Source: Panax quinquefolius
Lineage: Eukaryota > Streptophyta > Magnoliopsida > Apiales > Araliaceae
Assembly: GCA_020205615.1 (NCBI GenBank)
Contig: CM035156.1
Span: forward strand, 18,503,128 to 18,567,127
Reading direction: 5' to 3'
Length of the DNA stretch: 64,000 nt
Positions within the stretch are counted from its first letter, which is position 1. The number at the start of each line of letters is the position of its first letter. A program made the position numbers and the translations under genes. The notes below the pieces were generated by a model that did no database searches, was not told the DNA's origin, and saw only the letters and a list, made by a program, of their open reading frames with translations. Shown in pieces: positions 37,397 through 49,083 of the stretch.

Positions 37397-37887
37397 ATCT
37401 CCCTCCTTATGAAATTTCGTCCCCGAAATTTACGTACACAGTATTTCAAAGAGTTGAGATACCTTGTTTTCATTTCAGATTCTATCTCCCCATCATCATG
37501 ATTTCTCCATTGCTCATCTCACGTATTTGGATATCATTCTAGAATCTGACTTCAAAACAAAGGTTAATTGAAAGCAAATTAACATATCACATAATATCTC
37601 GATATTATGACCCGACCAACAAATAAGCTTAGATAGGACACACTTTAGCGAAGGATTTACTCATCTCTCCCCTCCTAGTTACATTCCCCGATCTCATGGA
37701 GATCATATCCTAAGCTCGATACCAAATGTAACTCGGACACCAACTTGTGTCAAGACCTCACATTGATACCTATCGGTTTGCCACCACAGAGCGGCGTCCC
37801 TACGGAGATGTCGGCTTCGTGCATCCCCATCAACGAAGTCACCAAATGAGATGCTCGGGGCTCTTTACTTATAGCTCTGATACCAAA
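37397..37887 (-). mobile_element. minimal interior of element D with PPT and PBS
   Basis: The PPT on minus is AAGGAGGGAGAT (37397-37408). 37430-37500 matches the post-pol region of A and B. 37560-37715 matches the gag leader of B (CTCTCCCCTCCTAGTT and GATCATATCCTAAGC). A first PBS-like site, antisense GCTCGATACCAAATGTAAC, is at about 37715. About 150 bp of less AT-rich unique sequence follow, then a second, exact PBS (antisense GCTCTGATACCA, 37874-37885) next to the LTR. No ORF of note is present. Confidence 0.8.
37874..37885 (-). promoter_or_regulatory. primer binding site of element D
   Basis: The minus strand reads TGGTATCAGAGC, an exact initiator tRNA-Met type PBS, two bases inside the 5' LTR end (TTGTTACAT). 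Confidence 0.85.
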
Positions 37888-38105
37888 TGTAACAACCCCA
37901 AAATAGGTTCATTCCATCCAACCCATTCTGAGTCGCCAAATATATGGTACGAAAAATAACTACAACTTTATTACAACAATTGTCGTGCAAAATACAACAA
38001 CAACGTATCTTTGTGAGTTTGGATACAAATATATACCAATGTAGTGCGTCACAATGACACCTTACATAAAGGTATAGTCAAAAACTGTTATAGAAATTAG
38101 AATCT

Positions 38106-38612
38106 TTAGGAAGTGCTCAAGAAACCTTCATACATGGGAGGCCATGCTTTTAGGTTATGGTAGATATCATATGGCCACAGAATTATCCTTGGTTGACCCA
38201 ATAAACCCCAAAAAAAAACGAGAAGATTACTATCATATTCTTCCCAATGGTGAGTCTTCTCTTGACATATCATTATCTCCACTGTCTCTAATTGGGTATT
38301 ATACTCCAAACAAACACCAAGATTATATAGGTAGTGCTTGTAAATATACTCAGCAAGTGGATGAGCACAACCATGTCTTATGATAACACGAGGTTGTATG
38401 TCATTAGACATCTTGTATGATAAGTGACAAAACACCTTCCAAGTTAAATTCACCTCACCCTCAACATCTATAGACCACCACTCTATTCCCTCGCTATCCC
38501 CATGCACGACCCAAATACACTTTTTATTACACAGAAAGGAATTGTGAAACAAAAGGGTGAGCCTGACTAGCTCGATAAAGAATATTATGACTAAAGATAA
38601 ATAAATTATCAA
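38106..38612 (-). CDS. 168-codon ORF of unknown function inside the D LTR
   Basis: An uninterrupted minus-strand frame, in the same sense as the element, about 1.4 kb downstream of the predicted LTR TATA box. The product is not recognised. It is rich in aromatic residues (WWSID, LTWKVFCHL, HHWEEYDSNLLVFFWGLLGQ) with a hydrophobic N-terminus (about residues 1-28: IIYLSLVIIFFIEL) and scattered cysteines. The N-terminal part overlaps the LTR's own GAGCTC..CTAGCTC segment, so the true start could be a later codon. The pattern of a W-rich core followed by a short C-terminal stretch (LKAWPPMYEGFL) is loosely like plant F-box-associated domains, but I cannot support that. The block is absent from A-C LTRs and present in both D LTRs, which suggests sequence captured before this insertion. 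It may equally be noncoding. Confidence 0.4.
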   Translation of the reverse strand: MIIYLSLVIIFFIELVRLTLLFHNSFLCNKKCIWVVHGDSEGIEWWSIDVEGEVNLTWKVFCHLSYKMSNDIQPRVIIRHGCAHPLAEYIYKHYLYNLGVCLEYNTQLETVEIMICQEKTHHWEEYDSNLLVFFWGLLGQPRIILWPYDIYHNLKAWPPMYEGFLSTS

Positions 38613-38967
38613 TAGTCTTCATCGATGTAAATCGTAGATTTAGAACATATATGTAGATGATAAAACTTTTCAACCATAGTTAATTGCGTGGAATGAGCGA
38701 TCCATTAGAAGAGTCAAATAGACTATAAAGTCTATTGTCTTCTCCATGTTAAAATCCACCAACAATGTTTTATCCTGTAACATCAATCAACAATTCTGTC
38801 CACAATCACGTGTATAACTCATAATCGTAATTGTAGTTCTAAATTCCTTTCCTCATCCAAGACAAAGATAATTTTCATCACTTGTCTTTACACGAAACAT
38901 CAAAGATCATGGTTATACCAAATCACAGTTCTCGCTCATAATCATACTAATAAATTCATCTTTTTGC

Positions 38968-39310
38968 ACCACGGGCCAAAGATATTCATCAACAGTTCAT
39001 CTTTACACTACTAAGCTAAAGATATTCAACAACATCAATCATCTTTTGCAATCTGAAGCCAAAGATATTCATCAATAATTCATCTTTGCACTACAGATAT
39101 TAAAGATATTCAACAACAGTCATCTTTGCATTACGACTTTGCTTCTTAAAAGATATTCATCAATAATTCATCTTTTTTTGATATTCACCTTCAAATTTAT
39201 AGAATATTAAAGATATTCAACAACAGTCATCTTTGCATTACGACAAAAGATATTCATCAATAATTCATCTTTGACTTCTTGGCTAAAGATATTCATCGAG
39301 TTAGTCATGT
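38968..39310. repeat. 38-bp tandem repeat in the 5' LTR of D
   Basis: About nine units of the same alternating AAAGATATTCATC/AAAGATATTCAAC repeat as at 35120-35505, with two units disrupted by insertions near 39135-39205. Confidence 0.8.
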
Positions 39311-41232
39311 TCATTTAAACACTGCTTCATCTTTGCACTCTGTGCCAAAGATATTCTTCAAATCATTCATCTCTGCATTGGTTTTATCCACGTCCCAAAA
39401 AATACCTCAAAAATAATCATAGTGGTGTAAAATTCAAGAATGATCAAAAAACATGGATACAATCAAAGCTAGTATCCGTAATAGATATTTTAGGCGAAAA
39501 GAAAAAATTTTCATTTTTTTGATTGAATAGTCTTAAATGATAGTGAATAGTCTTCAGTATCGTGAATAATCTTAGAGTATCGTGAATAATAACTCAAACA
39601 CCAAAAGATAGAAATTCCACAAAAAAATATCTTCACGCTTACATGAATAGTACTCGTGAATAGTAACTTCGTGAATAGTAACTCATGAATAGTAACTTCG
39701 TGAATAGTAACTCATGAATAGTAACCCAGACATGAAAAAGTTCCAAATTTGATAAAAAGTTCCAACCAATATTTCAAAGATAATGATATTGAAGAAATAA
39801 TATCATTTGAGAAGAAGATAACATCCACTTCCCTTACCTCGAAGAGCGGTACTTCTAGTTGAAACACGGATATAGTCTTTGAAGGAAACTTCAGCACTGT
39901 CTAACAATACTCAAAGTATACTCAAAATACTCACAAGAATACGCTCGATAATATAGAGAGAAAAGAGAAACTTGTTTACGGTGTGATTTTCAATTCTAAC
40001 TTAGCCCTCTATTTATAGGAAAATGTTAGCACGTTGAAGGCAGGACTTAACACTTAGAACTTTGATGGCTTTACTCGCTACTTATTCCCACCCACCACAT
40101 TTGAAAATTCAATTGAGCACATTTCTCACCAACCAAAAGTGGGGCCACACCAATTCTAGAATTTTCCACCAAAATCATTTATAACCTAATTTCTGAATCA
40201 GTCACCTCTTAAAATTCATAACAAATTATACGTTCATTTTTAACGGTTCAAAATTTGTGAACATATACTCAACTTATATATGTATAACATATCCAAAAAT
40301 CCCAACGATCCAACGGTCAGATTAAAAATTATAACTCACATAATAAAGTTGTAAGAACACTGATTTGATCTTTTAATACCTCCAATCCGACAAAATACTG
40401 ATAAAATACCTCAACATTAATTCCTTCATTTATAACCACATAAATAAATCCATCATTTATATCCACATCAAATAAATATTTCATTGTCATATAAATCAAT
40501 AATTAATTATTCATAAATAATATTATAGAATCACAATGAATGATGACCGCGCAGCCTCGAGGAGGAGGGGCTTTCAGATAAGGATTTCTCCTTTCTTGGT
40601 AGCGAATTAGGTGACCAAACCTCTCCTTGACGAGAACTTTCTAGACATTGCCAATAATGCTATCTAATAATATTATTCAAATAATATGAATTATTGATCG
40701 ATAATGGAGATAATGTGCGATGACAATTATTGAACAACAATAATATAAAATATCAACGCATCAATTATTGAATCAATAAAATAAAATATTGAGCAGTAAT
40801 TACTTTGTAACAATTATTGAGTAGTGCCTTCTTACGTAAGAATCAATAATTCAAAAATCTTTGGTAATACCCAGGTAATCTTCTTTGTGCAACAACGCCG
40901 TATTACTTTATTTTACCAACCGGGTATTCCAGCGATGTTAATTGATAACGATTACGTCGTTATTTATAAAAACTTAATTTTGTCGTTTTCTTCATCCGAG
41001 CGGTTATTACATTATGGGCCCACAAATAGGCTGCCGTTGCATGCGAATATTCCCTGCGGAAAAGAATATTCCACGACCAAACGAATATTCCCGACAATAA
41101 TGAATACTTTATACCCCTTGCGTATTTTGAAAAAAAAATTTCATATATCACCCTTAACTTTAACTTTTATCAATTTAACCATTTCTTGAATAGAAAAATT
41201 GAATACTTTTATTTCATAAAATTGGGGTCTTA

Positions 41233-41237
41233 CTAAC
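41233..41237. repeat. target site duplication of element D, right copy
   Basis: CTAAC following the LTR end, identical to 34020-34024. Confidence 0.8.
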
Positions 41238-42384
41238 TATAATTCAAATGGGTGCTCTTAACCCATTATCTCCTATCACACTTAAATATCACAATAATTA
41301 ATATCAATCATTTATTCCCTTACTATTAATTCTCTTTTAGTAATTCCGGTTAAACCTTTAGTCTAATTTAACTTAATTTAATACTCATGCTCCTTTATTT
41401 AAGATAACTATTTTCCTTAAAATAATTAATATGTACAATACCAATTATTATACTATAATTCTTCAATTCCTTTTCTTTCACAAATTGTCCCAACACATTT
41501 CAGTTCACCATAATTTAATTATTAACTTAATCCACAAATCTCCAACCAATATCTATTTATAATTATATTGATTTTCTCATCCTTCACTTATTTTTCATTA
41601 TCGCCTTTCAAATATTAAATCCTTTCATATATTATCATATTACGTAATATATCAAAATACCAAAATTAATTAACATAGTCATTTCATTTTCTTCATGTAA
41701 AACACATATATTAATTCACCATTTTACTTCATTGAATTACTCCTTTCATTTAATTTACTATCACGCCACTGCCACACAAGGATTTAATACTCAAATTATA
41801 TTATTCCATAATATAATTTTCAACTTAATTTAAGTTAACCAATTTTTATTCTTGTTTAGTTAATTTTCATAACTAACTCTTATTCAATTCATGCTTTGCT
41901 ATCTCAATCCATTCATGGACACTATAAATATCAAATATAACCCATATAATAACATATTAGCCACTAATATACAATTCCTATAGTTCAGATTACACAAACT
42001 CATCGATCATGAACTGTCTACAGATCGGCGCGACCGCGCTGGTCTTAGGCTTGAGAGTGACGCGGTCGCGCCACCTTTAGTTAGGACGCAGACATATTAT
42101 GCTTCAACAGAAATAGAACTTAACTCGCAAATCCTTTAACATGCTCCATACATGCTATCTCATTATACTAACCAAAATAAATCTCCAATGACTACATTCT
42201 TCAATAATTTAGAGATTAAACTTTAAGTTTAAACTCTTCTTTCTTTAATAGTTTAATTAACTATAAAATCTCATATATAATTTTTTATCGCATAATCCCA
42301 AATTCTAAATTATATAACACATATATACATTCATATGTTAACTAATTTTTATTTTAATCATTTCTAAAATTTCGAGTTATCACA
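41238..42384 (-). mobile_element. LTR F, right part
   Basis: Continuation of 32917-34024 after element D. It is AT-rich with little coding signal and ends ATTTCGAGTTATCACA, i.e. a sense start TGTGATAACTCGAAAT typical of plant LTRs. A GC-rich 12-bp perfect inverted repeat lies at 42027-42072. Confidence 0.6.
42027..42072. repeat. GC-rich perfect inverted repeat in LTR F
   Basis: GGCGCGACCGCG (42027-42038) and CGCGGTCGCGCC (42061-42072) with a 22-bp loop, inside otherwise AT-rich DNA. Confidence 0.85.
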
Positions 42385-43354
42385 GCTTATGTTTTTTGTC
42401 CACGACGTGCCCTACACAATTTATGAAAGCAAACCCTAATATTTGCTTTAGTTGTTACATCTTCATCGTCACAAAATAATAAAAAATTTACCTCGCAAAC
42501 AAACATCGAATGGTATTTGGAACAGACTTGATCAAACTAAATATATAGTTACATTGAGATCCATATATATCACAATTTAGAAAGGATATTGGGAGTACTT
42601 GTTAATTATAGGCACTCGAATTCGCTTGTGGACGAGTTTGCTAGATGTCATTAGTTTAGCCTAGCTAGCTAGGGTCCTGTCATGTGTCCCATGCATATTT
42701 TTTTACATGTTCAATATATATATTTGATAAACAATTGAATAATACTCGTAAAAAAGCAAGTGAAAATTATATATATATAGACTGGCTAAAAAACTAGTAA
42801 TTAATTAAACAAGGTGTCAATATGTTAACAGCTCTCTCTCCCCCTTGCAGTTCAGTATTTTATAAAAATTAGATTCGGATTATCTTTTCATTTGCTATAC
42901 GTACTAATGATCAGCAGTTACAAGAAGTCACCTAAAACGTACATAACTTGATTAAATTTCATTTATCCAAATAATGGAAGAATAAGAAGTAATAATGGAA
43001 TCTCTCAAATGGTTGTAGACATTAATTACAATAAGGGTCTACATGCATGTCATAATTTCAATACTATTTGATATCAGTGATTTGGGGTTATGATTATCGA
43101 GTGCACACGATTAAAATTAATGTTGTACGTCTCCACACAAAACTTATAAAAAATATTTCGATTTTATAAGTAATTTTAAAATAAAACCTCAAGTTCTCTT
43201 GATCTGTTTCTGTATGTAAATTACCTATTAGGAGATATTTAATTTAGAAGTATTGTAATTTAGATATTAGTATTATGTTAGGATAGAATTATTATAGGAT
43301 AACTATTGCTAGTATTTCAATATATTTAATTAAAACACCTCAAATCATGTATAT
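42385..43354. other. AT-rich intergenic DNA
   Basis: No gene or recognisable repeat was seen. It contains short (TA)n tracts and a TCTCTCTCCCCC tract near 42833. The right end is the insertion site of solo LTR E. Confidence 0.6.
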
Positions 43355-46053
43355 TGTAAGACCCCAACTTATTATTAATGAAATTTAATTTTCTCTATTT
43401 ATTATTTTAAAATAGTAAGGGTTGATTTGATTAATGTGGATAGTTAGGGTAAAATCTGCAAATATTTCAAAATATAAGCAAGTGGTTATAAAATATTCAT
43501 TGTTGTTTTAGAATATTACGTCTTTGTCAGAATATTAAATGCGACGGCCAGAACCATATATGTGGGCCCATAACTGAAAGCGATTAGATGAAGAAAACGA
43601 CAAATATAAGTTGTTTAAAAATAACTTGGTTAGTTATTCAAGATTAACATTTGTTGGAATAATTTGGTGGTTAAAAAACACGATGTCTACGCGTTGTTGC
43701 AGTAGATGACATTATACATACGGTATTTGCACCAATTATTGAAGGCACTACTCAATAATGGTTACGATGTAATTACTTGTTCGATATTTTATTTTATTGA
43801 TTCAATAATTGCTACGTTGACATTTTATATTCATTGTTGTTTCAATAATTGTCATTACCGCAGTATTTTTATTATCAGACAATAATTCATATTATCCGAA
43901 TAATATTATTAGATAACATTATTGACAATGTCTAGAAAGTTCATCGCTTCTAAGGAGAGGTTTGGACATCTAATTGCTTGTAGGTAAGGAGAAATCCTTA
44001 TTGGAAAGCCCCTCTATCCTGGAGGCTACTCATTGTCGATAATGTGATTACATAATATTATTTATGAATAATTAATTATTGATTTATATGATGAGGAAAA
44101 TATTAATTTTATGAGGATATAGATGGAGAAAATTTTAATGTGACAATTGTTGAAAATTAATATTTTATCTTTTTACGATAAAATAATTCATTTAAATATA
44201 TTATTTTAATAATATATTAACGATGATATTTTACAATGAATGTGGGATATATGAGTATATGAGGAGGAAGAATATTTTTGTGGCATTAAATGTTTAACAC
44301 ATGTTTTGTGTGTTGGTGGACACAATTATTAATGAGAAATTTGATTATAACACAATAAATCGCCTGGTTTGTGGATTTCGATCAATTTACATTTGGAATT
44401 TGAAAAACTTTCTTCTACAAAGTTGTAGAGAATTGAATTTCCTATAAAACTGGCGAGATTTGAATTTTTACGATAAAAGGGCTATTTATTATGAATTATT
44501 GAAGTTCAAGTTACAAATAATTAATTTTGGGAGTTTTAGTTAATTATTTTGAGAAAAACGTTTTTTGCAACTAAGTTGGCCTCACATGTGATTCAAATGG
44601 GCTGAGATCAGTTGTCTAAGGTGAGCTAAAGAAAATGTGAAAAATATATTAATATTATATTCATTTTACTGCTTTGGTGTTACTAAGCATTTTCCTATAA
44701 ATAGGGTCTTGGGTTAGAATTGAAAATCACAACAGAAATCAAGTTTCTCTCTATTTCTCTCTCGATATATTGAGCGATTCTTGTGAGTATACTTTGAGTA
44801 TTGTTAGACGGTGCAAGTTCCTTCAAAGACTATACCCTTATTCCATTTAGAAGTCTTAATCTTTCGAGTAAGAGATGTTATTTTCTTCTCAAATGATATT
44901 ATTTCTTGAATATCATTATCTTTGAAATATTGGTTGGAACTTTTATCAAATTTGGAACTTTTTCATATGGGAGTTACTTATTCATGAGTTCTTATTCACG
45001 AGTTACTTATTCATGAGTTCTTATTCACGAAGTACTATTCATGAAGCGTGAAGATATTTTTTTGGAATTTCTATCTTTTGGTGTAGAGTTCTTATTCAGT
45101 ATGCGGTACTATTCACGATATCTGACACTATTCAATGAAAAATAAAATTTCTTTTTTGTCAAAATATCTATTCGGATCTAGCTTTGATTGTATCCATGTT
45201 TTTGATCATTCTTGAATTTTACACCACTATGATTATTTTTGAGGTATTTTTTTAACATGGATAAAACAAAGTCTGAATCCTTAATCCTTAATCCTTGTCA
45301 TTTTGTTTCCTTTGGATTCGTTTCTTTAAAATATTTTTCATCATCCTCGAGTCTTAAATGATGATATTATTGAATATCTTTGGCGCGTAGTGCAGATGAA
45401 TGATTTCTGAAGAATATCTTTGGTAGTAGTCAAAGATGAAACAGTGTTTAGATGAACGTGACTAATGATGAATATCTTTTTTTTCAGAAATGCAAAGAAT
45501 GAATATTTGATTCCGGATGTATATTGATTAATGTTACGGGGATAAAAGATGAGCGATGAACTTTTAAATTCATACATAGAAGATAGTAGTTTGCATTCTC
45601 TACTTAACTCTTCTAATGAATTATTATTTCATTGCGAATATTGATTTAAAATTTATTGTCTATTGTATTCTATTATTAGATTTTTCTGTTGAAGACTAAC
45701 GGTAATTTGTTGTATATTATCTTAGTCATAATATTCTTTCTTTGGCCAAGTTGAGCTCACCCTTTTCCTTGTTGTTCCATTTTTCTTCTCGGGAGGCGAG
45801 AATATAGCGAAGACGAGTCGGGGTATGGAATGAAGGTTTTAGAAAGAATTGTTTAGTAGTCCTCACCATTTTTTGTAAAATAATGTATCAATAAATGTGA
45901 TGAGGATTTATTTGAGTATAGATATTGTCTGAAGATAATATTTGTATTCAAACTCATAGATTTCTTGTTGTAATAATAAAGTTGTAGTTGTTTAACGCAT
46001 CGTGTATTGTATTTCGAGAATGGGTAATGTATACCTATTTTGGGGACGTCACA
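43355..46053 (+). mobile_element. Solo LTR E (2699 bp) with TATAT target duplication
   Basis: It starts TGTAAGACCCCAAC and ends TTTTGGGGACGTCACA. TATAT lies on both sides (43350-43354 and 46054-46058), although the site is in (TA)-rich DNA. A TATA box CCTATAAATAGG is at 44694-44705, followed by a CT-rich leader, the ATTCATGAGTTCTTATTCAC minisatellite (44970-45045) and the TTGAGCTCACCC block near 45751. No PBS, PPT or interior adjoins it, so it is a product of LTR-LTR recombination. Confidence 0.85.
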
Positions 46054-46058
46054 TATAT

Positions 46059-46181
46059 ATATTTAGTACTGATGAAATGTAATTTTAATGATAGATTTAT
46101 AATAAAACTCTTTGTTTTGGTATTACTCATTAAGTCTCTAATATCAAATGAGGGTGAGTGCTAATAAAGTGAATCTTCTAG

Positions 46182-46215
<34 letters not shown>

Positions 46216-46563
46216 GATGACGACTTTATAACAAACAAACAAACAATGGTGGAATTAAGATTCATAAATTACCTTTCTATTTCTTCTTGATCTTTATTTA
46301 TCCTGAGTTTAGTTAGGACTTAGCGTTAGGCCCACACCGGACTTAATTCATGCTTTGTACGTAGTTAGCTAGCATTACCTGCTAAATTTGACAATTTAAT
46401 TCGAACAATAATATTCTTGATTGTAAGCCTAGCTGTGGAGCAAATATAAAACAAACAGCTAATCCAGATAACAAGATTCAGAAAAATTAATGTCAAACAA
46501 ATTTGAAAGGAACCAATAGTCCTCAACAAATACTGCTATTAATTTTGCCTTATTCCCTTGTCA

Positions 46564-46620
<57 letters not shown>

Positions 46621-46785
46621 GGTTCCACTACCCGCTAAAATTAAACATAACAATGGAATTGTGGCAGGTCTCCATGAATCTCCTTCACACCTTCATTCTT
46701 AGAGCTTAATATTGAAACCAATCTAACACCTGTCCCCTCAAACAAAAAATGTAAAAACAATTTAATTAAGACCACCAACTATCTA

Positions 46786-46833
<48 letters not shown>

Positions 46834-48682
46834 ATTGTTATTTGTGTAATTTCACTCAAGAAGATGCCGGTACTTAGGAAGTTTTATCATATTTATTTAC
46901 AATAACACATGTATTCAAGACATTTAAGATCAAAAACCTTAATATTACTCTAAATAAAAACAAATATATGCATATATACATTCTCTGAATTAAGACCGCG
47001 CGAGTACTTGGAAGAAATGTGGAGCAGTAGTACGTAGGTTAGGTAGTTATTCCAGTAGTATTATTTTTGGACTCACTAGAAATATCCTATCAAAATTGTG
47101 ACATAATTTAACAAGGTGTAATTAATAAATATAAGTAAAACTCTTCTTTTAATATGTAAAATATCAATATAAATAATAGATGCATGACAAATTTGTCATA
47201 TAGGGTAACATGCTTACTAGTCCCTGTCGATTTCCAGGGGAGCACGAGCAGATGAGTGCGCGTGAAAGACGCAAGTACAACATTACTAATAATCTCTCCC
47301 TTTATAAAAGAAATTGTAGTTTTAAAAATAAAAATTTATTTTAATTTATTTATTGTTTATAACTTTTTATGAGAATAAATTATTTACTTTTTTATATCAC
47401 CCCTACCTTCTCTTATTGTCCCAATAAATTCTCTCTCTTATATTAATAGTTTTTAACTTCTGATCATAAAAAAGTAATGATAAAATTTTAAATAAATTTT
47501 AATTATTAAATAATAATATTAAATAACTTTTTTAATTCATGTATATTTTATAACATTTCAGTAGTACTAGGTGCATTAATAGTTGCACTTCTTCCTAGCT
47601 GGGCCTAGGCCCTCATAAGTTTGTACTCCATTTTGTTATCAACTCAAATTGTTCCATCGACTGGAATTAGGCCCTTATTGCACAACGTTGTGGTAGACGT
47701 CAAATTTTAAGTTATATGAAATGACAACTTCATTTTATATTTAATATAGTCTTGATCATGTTTGCGAGAAATTTGATTTTGCCAAGCATGTAACACTATA
47801 TTGGATATAAAATAAATTTATTATAAATTTTTACTTCATAATAACTACTCCTATATATATATATATATATTAATTATTGATGATATATCACGTTTAGCTT
47901 CGAAAATGGGAATGGGTCCCTTAAAACCAAAGTAGTAAATGAAGGAAGAGAGCATCTTTATATTGTATTCCGCCGGTTTAATTTAATTTGTTATAATTTG
48001 AAAATATATTTATTAATAAAAATTTATCTTTAAATAATTCATCTTAATCATTCAATTATTATTTTGTTTGTTTTAATCAATATCGTAATTCTTTCTTAGA
48101 ATAATAAATTAGGTGAGAGAGAGGAAAAAAGAGTGATTGTGCTTCCAGGGTCAAAATTGATAGGGTTACTTTTTCTAATATATGTAATGTTATTTTCAGA
48201 AAAAAAAATTAAAATTAAATGAAAATAGTATTGAAAAATAAGATCATAAATAATTAATATTAAAATAGAAAGAAGATAAATAAATTTAGATAAATTAAAA
48301 AGAAAATTATGACAAATAAATTTAAAGGAGAGAGAATACGAGTGTGATCATAAAAGTAAGTACTAGAATATTATTGAAGTAAAATTATAACTCTGTACAA
48401 CTTCATGCACGCATATAATGCGTTCCAAACGATATTAAAAGGAAACCATTAACTAATAACCACAAACAATTATTGTTTCGGCCGGGCTATCTATCACTTT
48501 CATAATCATATATATATATATATATATATATATCGGAATTCTGATTGAATAATAATGTACTTGAGCTATTTTCTTTATTTGTCATATCTTTTCATATCAA
48601 GCTCCAAGTTTATTTTAGAGGAAATATTATTTATTATTTACGTCAAACCAGAGAAAAGTATAGGAAAACGACAAAGCTATCA
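46059..48682. other. intergenic DNA with microsatellites upstream of the bHLH gene
   Basis: No gene is supported. It contains (GT)n at 46189-46215, (TA)n at 46567-46615 and 46791-46830, smaller (TA)n near 47855 and 48510, and AT-rich stretches. The unremarkable 63-codon frame at 48555 overlaps the promoter and is probably not coding. Confidence 0.6.
46567..46615. repeat. (TA)n microsatellite
   Basis: About 24 TA units, with further (TA)n at 46791-46830. Confidence 0.95.
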
Positions 48683-48728
48683 CACGTGGGAAAGGGCGAA
48701 TGATGAATCCTTGTACAACTATAAAAGG
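48683..48728 (+). promoter_or_regulatory. G-box and TATA box of the bHLH gene
   Basis: A palindromic G-box CACGTG at 48683-48688 and a TATA element CTATAAAAGG at 48719-48728 lie about 260-300 bp before the start codon. This spacing suits a 5' untranslated leader of roughly 230 nt with no upstream ATG. G-boxes are the usual targets of bHLH (including MYC2) and bZIP factors, so jasmonate or autoregulatory input is possible but inferred. Confidence 0.6.
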
Positions 48729-48984
48729 CTTGGCAAGTCTGCATAATTATTGGTCACTTGCTTTTTTCTTATTTAATTTCCACTTGAACAAGGAGTAACT
48801 AGTTAAGCTTCCTCACCCTTCTTCTCCTACTCCTTGATCCAAATTCCCATACCTAGGGTTAGAGTTCCTCCTCTGAAAATCCTCTCATATTTTCAAATTA
48901 AAGAACACCTGTGGTCTTTGTTCATCGGGATATATATTTTTCATCTACATCTTGACAATAAACAAAAAAGAAAATTGTGAACCA

Positions 48985-49043
48985 ATGGAAATATCATCAA
49001 TCAAATGGAACTCCGAACAGGTAATTAAACTTAATCGATTTTA

Positions 49044-49083
<40 letters not shown>

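Larger units (their letters stand above)
34025..41232 (-). mobile_element. Element D: LTR element with giant LTRs and 491-bp interior
   Basis: Minus-strand element. The 3' LTR is 34025-37396 (3372 bp), the interior is 37397-37887 and the 5' LTR is 37888-41232 (3345 bp). The interior keeps the PPT (37397-37408) and PBS (37874-37885) but has no gag or pol. Its left 100 bp resemble the 3' untranslated end of elements A and B, and its right part resembles their gag leader. CTAAC duplications flank it, so it inserted as a unit, into LTR F. It must depend on proteins from relatives such as A-C. The outer LTR end at 41232 reads GGGGTCTTA and lacks the expected final CA. The two LTRs agree closely apart from indels, which suggests a fairly recent insertion. 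Confidence 0.85.
37888..41232 (-). mobile_element. 5' LTR of element D
   Basis: Colinear with 34025-37396. A reversed TATA box CTCTATTTATAGG at 40007-40019 predicts transcription leftwards from about 39980, passing through the repeat array (38968-39310) and the 168-codon ORF (38612-38106) before reaching the interior. Confidence 0.85.

Noticed and set aside
46503..46709. Frame through (TA)n giving a YIYIYI peptide; likewise 54000-54217, 56120-56338 and 60986-61264
   Set aside because: The frames exist only because (TA)n has no stop in two frames. There is no conserved domain, and composition is that of a microsatellite.
48555..48746. Possible small gene just upstream of the bHLH gene
   Set aside because: The frame overlaps the G-box/TATA region and encodes a peptide without recognisable features.
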